DNA of 50,657 nt from an uncultured Bacteroidales bacterium (GCA_902773055.1 CACYCZ010000087.1:1-50657); one strand, 5' to 3'; shown: positions 23,375-33,003, numbered from the stretch's first letter. The notes: generated by a model from the sequence alone, not told the origin. Numbers and translations are program-made.

Positions 23375-23382
23375 TAATTTTG
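23375..23382 (+). promoter_or_regulatory. -7 promoter box of the HhH protein gene
   Basis: TAATTTTG, 22 bases before ATG 23405. Confidence 0.65.
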
Positions 23383-23404
23383 TAGTGCAAACGGAAAATT
23401 TGTC

Positions 23405-24316
23405 ATGAAAAACGTGTTCTATTTTTCGCGAAGGGAACGGATGGCTCTCTGTCTGCTTGCACTTCTTCTTGTGCTTGCTTTGGGGATGTTCTGGTTTATT
23501 GAGTATCGTATTGAGGGCACCGACGACGATGATGTCAGGATTGATTCTACAGAGGAGATAGAGCGTTTTGTAGCTAAAATCAAGTTGGAAAAGAAGGATA
23601 GACGGCTAAAGGACAGTATGCGCTTTGCTCCCCATGTGTTTGACCCGAATATATGCGATTCTTCTGATTTGGCAGATTTTGGACTGAAGGTGTGGCAGAT
23701 AAAAACTTTTCTGAAATACCGCAAAGCAGGAGCCAGATTCTATAATCGTCAGGACTTGATGCGGGTATACTCCTTTTCGGAAAAGGATGTTGACAGAATG
23801 ATGCCTTATGCAGTATTTCCTCAAGATGAGAGGTTGCTGCGGAAGGCTGAGGCAGAACAGAAGCGGCAATGGCGTGATTCGGTATATAATGCCCTTGTGG
23901 CATCTTATCCTCAGAAGTTGAAGGAGGGAGAGTGGGTAGAGCTGGACAGGGGAGATACTTCAGAACTGAAGAAAATACCTGGAATAGGAAGCTATTATGC
24001 CAGTAAAATTGTGCGCTACAGTGAGAGACTTGGTGGCTTTGCCTCGGTTGAACAACTAAAGGAGATAGAAGGACTGCCGACAGATGTGTGCAAATGGGTA
24101 AGATTGAACCATATAAAGATAAAGAGACTCAATATAAACACAGCTGATTTCAGGACACTCATTCGTCACCCATATCTGAACTATGAACAGGTAAAGGCAA
24201 TTTTTAATCATAGAAATAAATATGGCAGTTTGACATCCCTGAAACAGTTGTCAACGGAAACTGCCTTTACGGCAGAGGATTTGAAAAAACTGGAACCTTA
24301 TATAGCATTTGAATAA
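23405..24316 (+). CDS. Membrane-anchored helix-hairpin-helix (ComEA-like) protein
   Basis: One N-terminal membrane segment (ALCLLALLLVLALGMFWFI, about residues 14-32) is followed by a charged, probably coiled, linker and repeated helix-hairpin-helix units: LKKIPGIGSYYASKIVRY with the G-hG turn, LKEIEGLPTDVCKWV, and LNINTADFRTLIRHPYLNYEQVKAI, which carries the NINTAD start of ComEA domains. ComEA proteins bind DNA during uptake, but Bacteroidota have many such proteins without shown competence, so the role is open. 303 aa. The HAD gene follows after 8 bases, so they are probably co-transcribed. Confidence 0.85.
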   Translation: MKNVFYFSRRERMALCLLALLLVLALGMFWFIEYRIEGTDDDDVRIDSTEEIERFVAKIKLEKKDRRLKDSMRFAPHVFDPNICDSSDLADFGLKVWQIKTFLKYRKAGARFYNRQDLMRVYSFSEKDVDRMMPYAVFPQDERLLRKAEAEQKRQWRDSVYNALVASYPQKLKEGEWVELDRGDTSELKKIPGIGSYYASKIVRYSERLGGFASVEQLKEIEGLPTDVCKWVRLNHIKIKRLNINTADFRTLIRHPYLNYEQVKAIFNHRNKYGSLTSLKQLSTETAFTAEDLKKLEPYIAFE

Positions 24317-24324
24317 GAAAAAGC

Positions 24325-24978
24325 ATGAAGATTATAATTTTTGATTTTGACGGAACATTGGGTGATACTCAGGCCGTAGTTGTAAAATCGTTTAAGGAAA
24401 CTGTTGTCCGAGGTGGCTATGATGAGCCGTCAGAAAAGGCATGTGAGAGTGTTATAGGACTGTCGTTGGATGATTGCTTTAAGGTGATGCTGAAATGTGA
24501 TGATGCCGAGGCTTTCCGTCTGTCTGAAATCTATCAGAAGGATGTTTTCCCCCAGAATGTCGCTGCTGTCAAGGTAAAGCCTTTCCCTTATGTCATAGAA
24601 ACTCTGGAAGAACTGAAGTCACAAGGATATGTGATGACAATAGCGACTAGCAGGGCCAAAGATTCCGCGATGTCGTTGATACCCATGTCGGGTGTGGGAC
24701 AGTACATGAGCGATATAGTAACTCCGCAGGATGTAGATAATGGTAAGCCGGCTCCCGATCTGGCACAGAAGATTCTGGAGAAATATTGTGCAGTTCCTTC
24801 GGAGACTTTTATAGTAGGCGATGCTCCATATGATGTCATGATGGGGAAGAATGCTGGATGCAAGACGTGTGCTGTAACTTATGGAAATGGTTCACCGGAA
24901 GCTCTGAAACAGGTAAAACCAGATTACATGATTGATGATATCCGACAATTGACAGATATTCTTGGAAAATGTTTGTGA
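24325..24978 (+). CDS. HAD-superfamily phosphatase (phosphoglycolate phosphatase-like)
   Basis: A cytoplasmic HAD hydrolase with all four motifs: DFDGTLGDT (nucleophile Asp and acid Asp), TIATSRAK (Thr/Ser), GKPAPD (Lys) and VGDAPYDVMMGKNAG (acidic Mg ligands). An alpha-helical cap of subtype C1 lies between motifs 1 and 2. The AGCKTCAVTYGNGSPEAL tail resembles Gph and PpaX-type phosphatases, so phosphoglycolate or pyrophosphate are candidate substrates; the sequence does not decide. 217 aa, normal. It starts 8 bases after the HhH gene. Confidence 0.9.
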   Translation: MKIIIFDFDGTLGDTQAVVVKSFKETVVRGGYDEPSEKACESVIGLSLDDCFKVMLKCDDAEAFRLSEIYQKDVFPQNVAAVKVKPFPYVIETLEELKSQGYVMTIATSRAKDSAMSLIPMSGVGQYMSDIVTPQDVDNGKPAPDLAQKILEKYCAVPSETFIVGDAPYDVMMGKNAGCKTCAVTYGNGSPEALKQVKPDYMIDDIRQLTDILGKCL

Positions 24979-25008
24979 CTTTATCTGATGTCAAAGTTGA
25001 TAAATTTA

Positions 25009-25016
25009 TATCTTTG
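25009..25016 (+). promoter_or_regulatory. -7 promoter box of udk
   Basis: TATCTTTG, 28 bases before the udk start. Confidence 0.7.
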
Positions 25017-25044
25017 CACTGAGTTAATATAAAAATCATATAAT

Positions 25045-25668
25045 ATGTTTATCATCGGTATTGCAGGAGGAACCGGATCTGGCAAGACGACTGTTGTGAA
25101 GAAGATAGTAGAGGCGTTGCCGAAAGGGTCGGTGGCTGTTATCCCTCAGGATTCCTATTACAAGGATCAGAGTGATATGCCTTTGGAGGAGCGGTTGAAA
25201 ACTAATTTTGACCATCCAGACGCTTTTGAATGGCCGTTATTTGCTCAACAGATATCTGATTTGAAGGCCGGCAAGGCAATTGAACAGCCTACCTACAGCT
25301 ATGTTATCAGTACGCGCCTGAAGGAAACTGTGCATGTTGAGCCCAAGGATGTTATTATTGTGGAAGGAATTATGGCACTTTACGACAAAACACTTAGGGA
25401 CCAGATGGATTTGAAGATATTTGTTGATACAGGTGCCGATGAGCGTCTGTTACGTGTGATTACACGTGATATGTCCGAACGTGGTAAGGATTTGGAAACT
25501 CTTATAAAAAAATATCGTGAAGTTTTGAAACCGATGCATCAGGAGTTTATTGAACCTACAAAGGCTTATGCTGACATTATCATTCCTCTTGGAGGTGAGA
25601 ACAGAAAGGCTATAGCTATGCTTCAACGCTATGTAAGGGCTATCTTGAACGAAAAGAAAAGGGGATAG
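25045..25668 (+). CDS. udk: Uridine kinase
   Basis: Phosphorylates uridine and cytidine in pyrimidine salvage. The P-loop is GIAGGTGSGKTTVV at the N-terminus. Other family signatures are QDSYYKDQ (nucleoside-binding Asp/Tyr), NFDHPDAFEWPLF, PTYSYVISTR, IIVEGIMALYD, IFVDTGADERLLRVITRDMSERG (lid Arg residues) and FIEPTKAYADIIIPLGGEN. 207 aa, the usual length. It has its own promoter box and ends in front of a strong shared terminator facing the next, convergent gene. Confidence 0.97.
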   Translation: MFIIGIAGGTGSGKTTVVKKIVEALPKGSVAVIPQDSYYKDQSDMPLEERLKTNFDHPDAFEWPLFAQQISDLKAGKAIEQPTYSYVISTRLKETVHVEPKDVIIVEGIMALYDKTLRDQMDLKIFVDTGADERLLRVITRDMSERGKDLETLIKKYREVLKPMHQEFIEPTKAYADIIIPLGGENRKAIAMLQRYVRAILNEKKRG

Positions 25669-25690
25669 TCATTGGCTTCCTATGAAGGAT

Positions 25691-25741
25691 ATTGCAAAAC
25701 AAACACCGCTCCAAATATTGAAGCGGTGTTTGTTTTGCAAT
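25691..25741. terminator. Bidirectional terminator between udk and the convergent gene
   Basis: A perfect 20-bp stem (25691-25710 with 25722-25741) and an 11-nt loop. The stem contains AAAACAAAC and GTTTGTTTT, supplying T-rich ends on both strands. Confidence 0.85.
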
Positions 25742-25762
25742 ACTTTACTTTAATAGGAGAAA

Positions 25763-27409
25763 TTATTCTCCGACTAATTCAGACATTTCGAGCAGGCGGC
25801 TAATGGCTGATTCGGCGCAATTCAACCAGATGGACAATTCGTTAGTCCTATTCATGTTCACAAGCCATGTCGTCGGCATATAACCGTTTTTCTGTACCTG
25901 TTGAATGGTGATATTGTCGATAATAGCCTTAGCTTTTGCATATGCTAACTTATCACCTGTAGCTTTGTAGTAAGCCAGAAGTCCGCCAGAAACATTGCAT
26001 GCGCTGGCATCAACGGGGGTGCGGTATTTGTATTGTTCAATGACGCATGGTGTATTGAAACGGCGGATACCTAGTTCATTATAAAGGAAATTCCAATATG
26101 TGAACTGATCCTCGCTGAGACGGAGCAGGTCTCTGGCATCCTCAAGTTCTTCTGCGGTGGGCTTGTCTTTTGAGCACAGGTAGTTGGCATAAGGCGCAGC
26201 TGTGCAGTTTGTCAAGTTTTCATATGGTTTTAGTCCATTCACAGAAACATCCTCAAATTGGCCGGTCATGTCGAAATTCTTAATGGCAACATCGTGCATC
26301 CATTTTTCAGCTTTAATGCGCATGTCTTCAAACTCGGTAACGTGGTATTCCTGTGCCCAGCGCAGGGAAGCGCGACAGATAGCGTGAAGCATGGCTTTGC
26401 CGTTGTTGGTAGGTTTCCCAGTTTCTATATAGGCCTTAATAGGAAATGAACCATCTGTGTTTTGTATTTTTTTGTAAGTGCGTGTAATGTTGAGGGCAAA
26501 GTCGTAGTATTTCTGCTTTTTTGTAACATTATAGATATCCAGCATCGCATTGATGACATATACTGCATCCATAGTCATGACTGCACCTTGATTCTCGGCG
26601 CGTTTTGAGGCAATGAGGTTCTTATAATATGTAGGTGGAAAATAGGCCATGGGGGCATTGGCTGGCTGACTCAGTTTGATCAGGAAGTCGGCTGCAGCTT
26701 CTGCGGTTTTGAGGGCTTTCTCGCGTTCAGTAGGTATATATTTTGAAACCATAACCTCGTTGCTGACAACAGAACTGATAATTTTGTTAGCGTATGTGTA
26801 ATGCTCATATTTCATATTGGGAACACCGCTGTCAATCCAACACTTCATTTCCTCCATGTTATGAATGAACAGCATTCCCTTAATGGCTGCTTCTTTGTAG
26901 GGACGGACAGCATTGTTGTATGGACCGTGGAAGCCGAAGTCGCGGAGGAATTTGCGTTCACCGACAATTTGGAGAACTTTGCCGTTGCCATCAAGAGCTT
27001 CGACTGTCAGGATGACGTTGGCGGCAGGTATCTTATCCCACACGGGAGCCAGAGAACTATTAGGAGTGTTTGCTGTGAAAGTAATTGGCTGGAAGTGGTT
27101 ATTAATTAGCCGATAAGTCTTCTTGCCGATTTTTTCAATTGCATCGGGGTTTTCCTTAATGGTGTAGCGGTATGTTTTGGCTCCTTTTACGGTAGAGAAA
27201 CCAAAGGCTGGGGCATACATGAACTTAAAGGAAAATTCATTCCAGTAGGGATTCTTCTTGTCGTATCCTGGGCGTACTGGAGTTAAATACTCTTTTTGGG
27301 CTTGTTTGTTTAGCAAGTCATAATCTAATTCTTTGGGAGCTGATTTGATATGTGCCGAAACTGTTGTGGTCATAGTACAAATCAACAGGTAAATGAAATA
27401 TTTATTCAT
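25763..27409 (-). CDS. Secreted protein of unknown function, probable alpha/alpha-toroid
   Basis: I do not recognise a precise family. Start 27409 gives a signal peptide (MNKYFIYLLICTMTTTVSA); the open frame upstream holds the promoter. Residues ~35-160 look like a beta-rich domain (KFMYAPAFGFSTVKGAKTY). The rest is helical with regularly spaced aromatic and Trp-containing helices (MDAVYVINAMLDIYNVTKK, ICRASLRWAQEY, NELSIWLNCAESAISRLLEM), as in six-hairpin glycosidase or lyase toroids. No catalytic motif could be assigned. 548 aa, exported to periplasm or beyond. It has its own promoter and sits between two strong terminators, so it is a single-gene unit. Confidence 0.75.
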   Translation of the reverse strand: MNKYFIYLLICTMTTTVSAHIKSAPKELDYDLLNKQAQKEYLTPVRPGYDKKNPYWNEFSFKFMYAPAFGFSTVKGAKTYRYTIKENPDAIEKIGKKTYRLINNHFQPITFTANTPNSSLAPVWDKIPAANVILTVEALDGNGKVLQIVGERKFLRDFGFHGPYNNAVRPYKEAAIKGMLFIHNMEEMKCWIDSGVPNMKYEHYTYANKIISSVVSNEVMVSKYIPTEREKALKTAEAAADFLIKLSQPANAPMAYFPPTYYKNLIASKRAENQGAVMTMDAVYVINAMLDIYNVTKKQKYYDFALNITRTYKKIQNTDGSFPIKAYIETGKPTNNGKAMLHAICRASLRWAQEYHVTEFEDMRIKAEKWMHDVAIKNFDMTGQFEDVSVNGLKPYENLTNCTAAPYANYLCSKDKPTAEELEDARDLLRLSEDQFTYWNFLYNELGIRRFNTPCVIEQYKYRTPVDASACNVSGGLLAYYKATGDKLAYAKAKAIIDNITIQQVQKNGYMPTTWLVNMNRTNELSIWLNCAESAISRLLEMSELVGE

Positions 27410-27437
27410 AAGATGTAAATTGTTTGTGTTTATGTCA

Positions 27438-27445
27438 CAAAGATA
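27438..27445 (-). promoter_or_regulatory. -7 promoter box of the secreted unknown gene
   Basis: The minus strand reads TATCTTTG, 28 bases before the start at 27409. Confidence 0.7.
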
Positions 27446-27480
27446 ATAAGTTTTTTTCATAGGTACCTTCTGACACAGAC

Positions 27481-27515
27481 AAAAACAGCCTATCATATGA
27501 GGATAGGCTGTTTTT
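27481..27515 (-). terminator. Terminator of the ilv operon
   Basis: A 14-bp perfect stem (AAAAACAGCCTATC, 27481-27494, with 27502-27515), 7-nt loop and a T run on the minus strand, 17 bases past the ilvC stop. Confidence 0.85.
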
Positions 27516-27532
27516 CGTGGGGTATGATGAGT

Positions 27533-28576
27533 TTAATTGTTTTCAGGACGCAGTTGGCGGACAACCTCTGCAGTACGCCACATTTCCGAATCGTGAAGTG
27601 CTTTCAATTCTTTCTCCAGTCCGATGCGGTAATCGGGCTTTGAATTTGCATCAATGGAGATTTGAGCTTCATGACCACTTTTTACAGAACTGTAGAGCTT
27701 CTCAACCACGGGCTTGATGGCATCGTGGAACGGCCCCATCCAGTCAAGGGCACCTCGTTGAGCTGTTGTAGAGCAGTTCGCATACATCCAGTCCATTCCT
27801 TTTTCTGCAAACAATGGCATCAGTGACTGTGTTAATTCTTCAACGGTTTCGTTGAAAGCTTCAGACGGGGTGTGACCATTTTCACGAAGCACTTCATATT
27901 GTGCGGAGAGCAGACCTTGTATAGCTCCCATCAGAGAACCGCGTTCACCGGTAAGGTCGGAAGTGGCTTCACGTTGGAAAGTTGTTTCAAACAAATATCC
28001 GGAACCAATACCGATACCGAGAGCTAATGTCCGATCAAGAGCCTTGCCAGTATAATCTTGGTATACGGCATAGGAAGAGTTCAGGCCGCGTCCCTCAAGG
28101 AACATAGTGCGGAGTGAAGTTCCAGATCCCTTAGGTGCAACCATAATAACATCGATGTTGTCTGGTGGAATACAACCAGTTCGGTCATTCCATGTAATAG
28201 CGAAACCATGACTGAAATATAGTGCATCGCCGGCCTTAAGGTGTTGCTTCAAGGTTGGCCAAACACTCATAACGGCTGCATCAGAGAGCAGACACATCAC
28301 AATAGTGCCTTTCTCGGCTGCCTCTTCAATTGAGAAAAGAGTTTCTCCCGGTACCCAGCCATCGGCAACAGCTTTTTCGTAGGTTTTACCCTGACGTTGG
28401 CCGATAATAACGTTGAAACCATTATCGCGGAGGTTGCAGGATTGGCCTGGACCTTGTACGCCATAACCTAAAACTGCAATGGTTTCATTTTTTAATACTT
28501 CACGTGCTTTCTCAAGAGGGAACTCTTCGCGCGTCATAACTTCTTCAATGACGCCACCAAAATTCATTTTTGCCAT
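27533..28576 (-). CDS. ilvC: Ketol-acid reductoisomerase
   Basis: NADPH- and Mg-dependent second common step of valine and isoleucine synthesis. Start 28576 gives MAKMNFGGVIEEVMTREEFP, the usual Bacteroidales N-terminus; eight residues upstream are discarded. Features are the dinucleotide loop LGYGVQGPGQ, VAPKGSGTSLR, and SDLTGERGSLMGAIQGLL with the acidic Mg ligands; a second Glu-rich segment is EAFNETVEELTQ. 347 aa. It is the last gene of the ilvD-ilvB-ilvN-ilvC run, 53 bases after ilvN. In Bacteroides an acyl-ACP thioesterase gene commonly sits between ilvN and ilvC; none is present here. Confidence 0.97.
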   Translation of the reverse strand: MAKMNFGGVIEEVMTREEFPLEKAREVLKNETIAVLGYGVQGPGQSCNLRDNGFNVIIGQRQGKTYEKAVADGWVPGETLFSIEEAAEKGTIVMCLLSDAAVMSVWPTLKQHLKAGDALYFSHGFAITWNDRTGCIPPDNIDVIMVAPKGSGTSLRTMFLEGRGLNSSYAVYQDYTGKALDRTLALGIGIGSGYLFETTFQREATSDLTGERGSLMGAIQGLLSAQYEVLRENGHTPSEAFNETVEELTQSLMPLFAEKGMDWMYANCSTTAQRGALDWMGPFHDAIKPVVEKLYSSVKSGHEAQISIDANSKPDYRIGLEKELKALHDSEMWRTAEVVRQLRPENN

Positions 28577-28629
28577 TTTTTTTAGAAATTTAATTTGCAA
28601 GGAAATACTTGCGCAGTTTATGTTTTTGT

Positions 28630-29289
28630 TTAATTATTGTCTTGGCGTTGTTTTTCCCGTTCTGCCAGATATTCATCAAGATGTTCTGTGAAATCTTTAG
28701 TGATGGCAATGCGGCCGGAACGGACAAATTGAAGCACACATCCAGTTGATTTTAACTCATTGAACAAATCAAGGATGTCATCTGTAATGCCTGTCTTTTC
28801 AATGGTGGCATATGTGGGATTGACTTCAACAATATGGGCGTTGTGTATTCTGACAATTTTGCATACGTTCTTATTTCGTAGCATAATAGCGGTGTTAATT
28901 TTCAGTAGGCAAGTTTCATTAATGAATATTTCACTGTCAGTGAAATAATTTGCCTGTAGGACATCAATGCGTTTCTCTATCTGAGCTGTCAACATCTTGG
29001 CCATTGCTTCGTCACAATAGGCCGTAATCGTGTATTTGTGAGCACCAGGTGTAGATGATGCACAAACATTTAGGGATTCAATATTAACCTGCCGACGCGT
29101 ATATACGGCTGTAATTTGAGAAAGTATGCCTGGTACGTTCTCTGAATAAATAATAAATGTGTATAGGCTTGTTTCCATTGATTTTGTTTTATGCTGTGGA
29201 GTTTCCTGTGACTTTATGGTGTCTTGGGAGTGCTGAAGAAGTCTGTCACATTTCCCGCAGGAGTTGCATTCGCCACATTGCCCTCCCAT
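28630..29289 (-). CDS. ilvN: Acetolactate synthase regulatory subunit, with Cys-rich N-terminal extension
   Basis: IlvN stabilises IlvB and confers feedback inhibition by valine. The conserved protein begins at METSLYTFIIYSENVPGIL (Met at 29178), an ACT domain with RRQVNIESLNV and HKYTIT, followed by the ALS_ss C-terminal domain; from there it is 182 aa, the family length. However, an ATG at 29289, 7 bases after the ilvB stop, opens the same frame and adds 37 residues starting MGGQCGECNSCGKC, four Cys in a Cx2Cx2Cx2C pattern. I give the longer form because it fits operon spacing, but the short start is a real alternative. If translated, the extension could bind metal or an Fe-S cluster, which is inference. 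Confidence 0.85.
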   Translation of the reverse strand: MGGQCGECNSCGKCDRLLQHSQDTIKSQETPQHKTKSMETSLYTFIIYSENVPGILSQITAVYTRRQVNIESLNVCASSTPGAHKYTITAYCDEAMAKMLTAQIEKRIDVLQANYFTDSEIFINETCLLKINTAIMLRNKNVCKIVRIHNAHIVEVNPTYATIEKTGITDDILDLFNELKSTGCVLQFVRSGRIAITKDFTEHLDEYLAEREKQRQDNN

Positions 29290-29296
29290 AGTTATA

Positions 29297-30994
29297 TCAT
29301 TGGATTTCAAGAAGCATTTCATCAACATTTGCTCCTGGAGGTGTCATTGGAAGGACATTATCTTCCTCCATGATTGCACACTGAAGTAAAAATGGCCCAG
29401 ATGTATTGAGCATATTCTTAATAGCATTGTCCAAGTCTTTTCTGTCAATGACAGTCTGTGAAGGGATGCCATATGCCTTTGCTATTAGTTCGTAGTCAGG
29501 GTTCAGCATTGGTGTAAATGAATAATGTTTTTTAAAGAACATGGCTTGCCACTGACGTACATTCCCAAGAAAATTATTGTTTAATAGTATGATTTTTACA
29601 GGGGATTGCTGTTCCATGATAGTACCTAATTCCTGAATGGTCATCTGCAGTCCACCATCACCGCAAAACAGACATACTGTACGTTCTGGTGCACCGAAAG
29701 TCGCACCAATTGCAGCTGGCAGACCGAATCCCATGGTACCAATACCACCACTGGTAATAACAGAATGGGGGCTTGTGTATTTGAAATATCTGCAGCCAAA
29801 CATTTGGTTTTGTCCGACATCTGTGACAAGAACGGCTTCATTGTTGGTCGCTTCCGAAACCTTGCTGACGACTTCCCCCATTAGCAGTGGACCTGTATGA
29901 GGGTGAATAGCCTTATCAATAACTTTGTTATATTCTTTTTCTGCATAGGGTTTAAATCCTTCAATCCAACTATTGTGTTTCGCAGTATCAACTAATGCAG
30001 TTACAGCGGGTATGGAAAGTTTGCAGTTACCCAATATTGCAACATCAATTTTAATATTCTTGTTGAATTCGGAGGGATCAATATCGAAGTGAATGATTTT
30101 AGCTTGTTTTGCATAGGTTTCCAAATTACCTGTTACGCGGTCGTCAAAGCGCATGCCAATGGCAATGAGAACGTCACATTGATTGGTCATGACATTTGGG
30201 CCTAGATTTCCGTGCATACCCAACATTCCCATATTCAATGGGTGGTCAGAGGGCATGTCTGAAAGTCCGAGGAGGGTACTGCCGAATGGAATCTGGGCTT
30301 TCTCCAAGAGGTCGCGCACTTCCTGGTGGGCATTTGCCAATTCAATACCTTGTCCTAATAGTGCAAAGGGTTTGACGCTGTTATTAATGAGTTTTGCAGC
30401 TGTCTTGATGTCGTCGATATTTAATTGCGGGGTAGGGTCATACGAGCGGATAAAATTGACATTGGCTGGTTGGTAGTCAACGAGTCCTGTTTGCGCATTT
30501 TTTGCGAAATCTAAAACTACAGGCCCCGGACGTCCGCTTTTTGCTATGTAGAAAGCTCTGGATACAGCCCATGCAATATCTTCAGCTCGGCGAATCTGGT
30601 AACTCCATTTTGTAGCAGGACTGGTAATGCCGACAACATCAACTTCTTGAAAGGCATCAGTTCCCAACATGGCGACTCCGACCTGGCCGCATATAACGAC
30701 TACGGGGGTGCTGTCAGCCATTGCGTCAGCTATACCTGTAATAGTATTTGTTGCTCCTGGACCAGAAGTCACGATGGCACATCCAACTTTCCCGCTTACA
30801 CGGGCATATCCTTGAGCGGCATGAACTGCTCCTTGTTCGTGACGTACCAGAATGTGCGTTAAGCTTTTTTTGTGATTATATAGTGCATCATATGTGGGCA
30901 TGATTGCCCCACCAGGATATCCAAACAGAATATTTACTCCTTCATTTTCTAAAGACCGCATTAGGGCTTCGGCGCCTGTAATTTTTTCTGTCAT
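29297..30994 (-). CDS. ilvB: Acetolactate synthase catalytic subunit
   Basis: A thiamine-diphosphate enzyme condensing pyruvate with pyruvate or 2-oxobutyrate. Visible are the catalytic Glu in VRHEQGAVHAAQGYAR, the FAD/TPP domain segment GPGATNTITGIADAMADSTP, and the TPP motif GDGGLQMTIQELGTI followed by LLNNNFLGNVRQWQ. 565 aa, normal for biosynthetic AHAS. It lies 33 bases after ilvD and is followed at once by ilvN, its regulatory subunit, in the usual order. No leader peptide or attenuator was recognised upstream. Confidence 0.97.
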   Translation of the reverse strand: MTEKITGAEALMRSLENEGVNILFGYPGGAIMPTYDALYNHKKSLTHILVRHEQGAVHAAQGYARVSGKVGCAIVTSGPGATNTITGIADAMADSTPVVVICGQVGVAMLGTDAFQEVDVVGITSPATKWSYQIRRAEDIAWAVSRAFYIAKSGRPGPVVLDFAKNAQTGLVDYQPANVNFIRSYDPTPQLNIDDIKTAAKLINNSVKPFALLGQGIELANAHQEVRDLLEKAQIPFGSTLLGLSDMPSDHPLNMGMLGMHGNLGPNVMTNQCDVLIAIGMRFDDRVTGNLETYAKQAKIIHFDIDPSEFNKNIKIDVAILGNCKLSIPAVTALVDTAKHNSWIEGFKPYAEKEYNKVIDKAIHPHTGPLLMGEVVSKVSEATNNEAVLVTDVGQNQMFGCRYFKYTSPHSVITSGGIGTMGFGLPAAIGATFGAPERTVCLFCGDGGLQMTIQELGTIMEQQSPVKIILLNNNFLGNVRQWQAMFFKKHYSFTPMLNPDYELIAKAYGIPSQTVIDRKDLDNAIKNMLNTSGPFLLQCAIMEEDNVLPMTPPGANVDEMLLEIQ

Positions 30995-31027
30995 AAATTA
31001 ATATATGTATTTGTATAATGGAGTCTG

Positions 31028-32830
31028 TTAATCAATGATTCTTATACCACCTTTATCTGCACTGGATACGCTTTGAGCGTAGGCACGTAAAGCCTTGGAT
31101 ACAATGCGCTTTCTTTTTAAAGGCTGCTGATGTCGTTCGGATAATTCTTTATCTGAAAGCCTGACGTTGATGCTGCGGTTGGGAATGTCTATATCAATGA
31201 TATCTCCGTCAATGATTTTCCCTATGTTGCCCCCGTTAGCTGCTTCAGGTGAGATATGTCCTATTGAAAGCCCAGATGTTCCGCCTGAAAAGCGTCCGTC
31301 TGTAATAAGTGCGCACTCTTTACCCATGTGCATGCTCTTGATGTATGATGTTGGGTAAAGCATTTCCTGCATACCAGGTCCTCCCTTGGGGCCTTCATGT
31401 GTAATGACCACGACATCCCCCTTTTTAACCTTGCCTCCCAAGATGCCTTCGCAGGCATCTTCTTGTGAGTCAAAAACAACGGCAGGTCCTGAAAATTTCC
31501 AAATGCTCTCATCTACACCTGCGGTTTTGACTACACATCCATCTTGGGCAATATTTCCAAAAAGAATAGCCATGCCACCATCCTGAGTGTATGCGTGTTC
31601 AATGTCTCGGATGCAGCCTTTTGCCCGGTCGGTGTCCAATGTGGCATAATTAGTATCTTGTACTCCGAGCTTATTGCAGAATTTTCCTGCAGGTGCACTG
31701 GAATAGATACGTTTTGCTTCTGGTGAGATATTTTCTTTGAGAATGGAATATTGTTCAATATCTTCAGCAAGGGTATTTCCGTTGACACGTTTTACGTTAG
31801 TGTCAATAAGTCCTCCCTTCGCTAATTCTCCAAGCAGGCTAAGCATTCCGCCTGCACGGCCACATTCCTGAACAGAATATTTTTGTGAATTAGGAGCCAA
31901 TTTGCACAAGAAGGGGGTCTTGCGTGATAACATGTCAATATCTTTCATGCTAAAATCCACTTCTGCCTCTTGAGCAATCGCTAATAAGTGCAACACTGTG
32001 TTTGTAGATGCTCCCATGGCGATGTCCAGTGTCATGGCATTGAGAAATGCTGTGCGAGTGGCGATACTACGAGGAAGAACCGAGTCATCACCATGCTCGT
32101 AATATGCAAAGGCATTCTTGACAATTTGCCTGGCTGCAGCCTTCATCAATTCAATGCGGTTGACGTGTGTTGCCAAAATAGTGCCGTTTCCTGGCAGGGA
32201 GAGTCCGATAGCTTCTGTAAGGTTGTTCATGGAGTTGGCTGTGAACATTCCTGAACAGCATCCGCATCCTGGACATGCGCGGTTTTCCACTTCTTCCAAT
32301 TCACTATCACTAACGGTAGGATCGGCTCCTTTTATCATGGCCGCAATGAGGTCAAGATTTTCTCCTTTGTATTGGCCAGCTTCCATGGGTCCCCCGCTGA
32401 CAAAAATGGTTGGAATGTTCAGCCGCATGGCAGCCATCAGCATTCCTGGTGTAATTTTGTCACAATTTGAAATGCAAATCAAGGCATCGGCCTTGTGTGC
32501 ATTACACATATATTCAACAGAGTCTGCTATGATGTCACGCGATGGGAGACTGTAGAGCATGCCATCGTGTCCCATTGCAATGCCATCATCAATGGCTATG
32601 GTGTTGAATTCAGCTGCATAGCATCCTAATTTTTCGATTTCAGCTTTGACTATTTGACCAGCTTCATGCAGGTGAGTATGCCCAGGAACAAATTGGGTGA
32701 AAGAATTGGCGATGGCAATAATAGGTTTTCCAAATTGCTCGCGTTTCATGCCATTTGCCACCCATAGTGCACGTGCACCGGCCATGCGACGCCCATCTGT
32801 GCATACAGAACTTCTTAGTGGATGTTTCAT
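31028..32830 (-). CDS. ilvD: Dihydroxy-acid dehydratase
   Basis: An Fe-S enzyme that dehydrates dihydroxy acids to the 2-keto acids of valine and isoleucine. Cluster ligands are visible in [11 protein letters not shown] and [38 protein letters not shown] is the conserved C-terminal active-site segment. The start 32830 ([22 protein letters not shown]) is chosen over an in-frame ATG at 32866 because the -7 box TAATTTTG lies between them. With this start the enzyme is 600 aa, the usual size. First gene of the ilv operon. Confidence 0.96.
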   Translation of the reverse strand: MKHPLRSSVCTDGRRMAGARALWVANGMKREQFGKPIIAIANSFTQFVPGHTHLHEAGQIVKAEIEKLGCYAAEFNTIAIDDGIAMGHDGMLYSLPSRDIIADSVEYMCNAHKADALICISNCDKITPGMLMAAMRLNIPTIFVSGGPMEAGQYKGENLDLIAAMIKGADPTVSDSELEEVENRACPGCGCCSGMFTANSMNNLTEAIGLSLPGNGTILATHVNRIELMKAAARQIVKNAFAYYEHGDDSVLPRSIATRTAFLNAMTLDIAMGASTNTVLHLLAIAQEAEVDFSMKDIDMLSRKTPFLCKLAPNSQKYSVQECGRAGGMLSLLGELAKGGLIDTNVKRVNGNTLAEDIEQYSILKENISPEAKRIYSSAPAGKFCNKLGVQDTNYATLDTDRAKGCIRDIEHAYTQDGGMAILFGNIAQDGCVVKTAGVDESIWKFSGPAVVFDSQEDACEGILGGKVKKGDVVVITHEGPKGGPGMQEMLYPTSYIKSMHMGKECALITDGRFSGGTSGLSIGHISPEAANGGNIGKIIDGDIIDIDIPNRSINVRLSDKELSERHQQPLKRKRIVSKALRAYAQSVSSADKGGIRIID

Positions 32831-32853
32831 GTGTCTTCTGATTAATCCTTTTA

Positions 32854-32861
32854 CAAAATTA
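32854..32861 (-). promoter_or_regulatory. -7 promoter box of the ilv operon
   Basis: The minus strand reads TAATTTTG, 23 bases before the ilvD start at 32830. No clear -33 TTTG was seen. Confidence 0.55.
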
Positions 32862-33003
32862 CTCATAATTTGATTAATGGCGATAATGTGATTTGCAGGA
32901 TAATGCTCTATAAAGTGATTTTAATTTGATTTTTTGTGTTAAAAGGAAAAAGGATAAATGAGAATGTTGGCGAAATGTCATTTTTAGTTATCAAAATCTT
33001 TAC

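Noticed and set aside
32831-32866. Upstream start of ilvD adding 12 residues
   Set aside because: The added stretch contains the -7 box TAATTTTG, and the shorter start gives the family-typical N-terminus and length.
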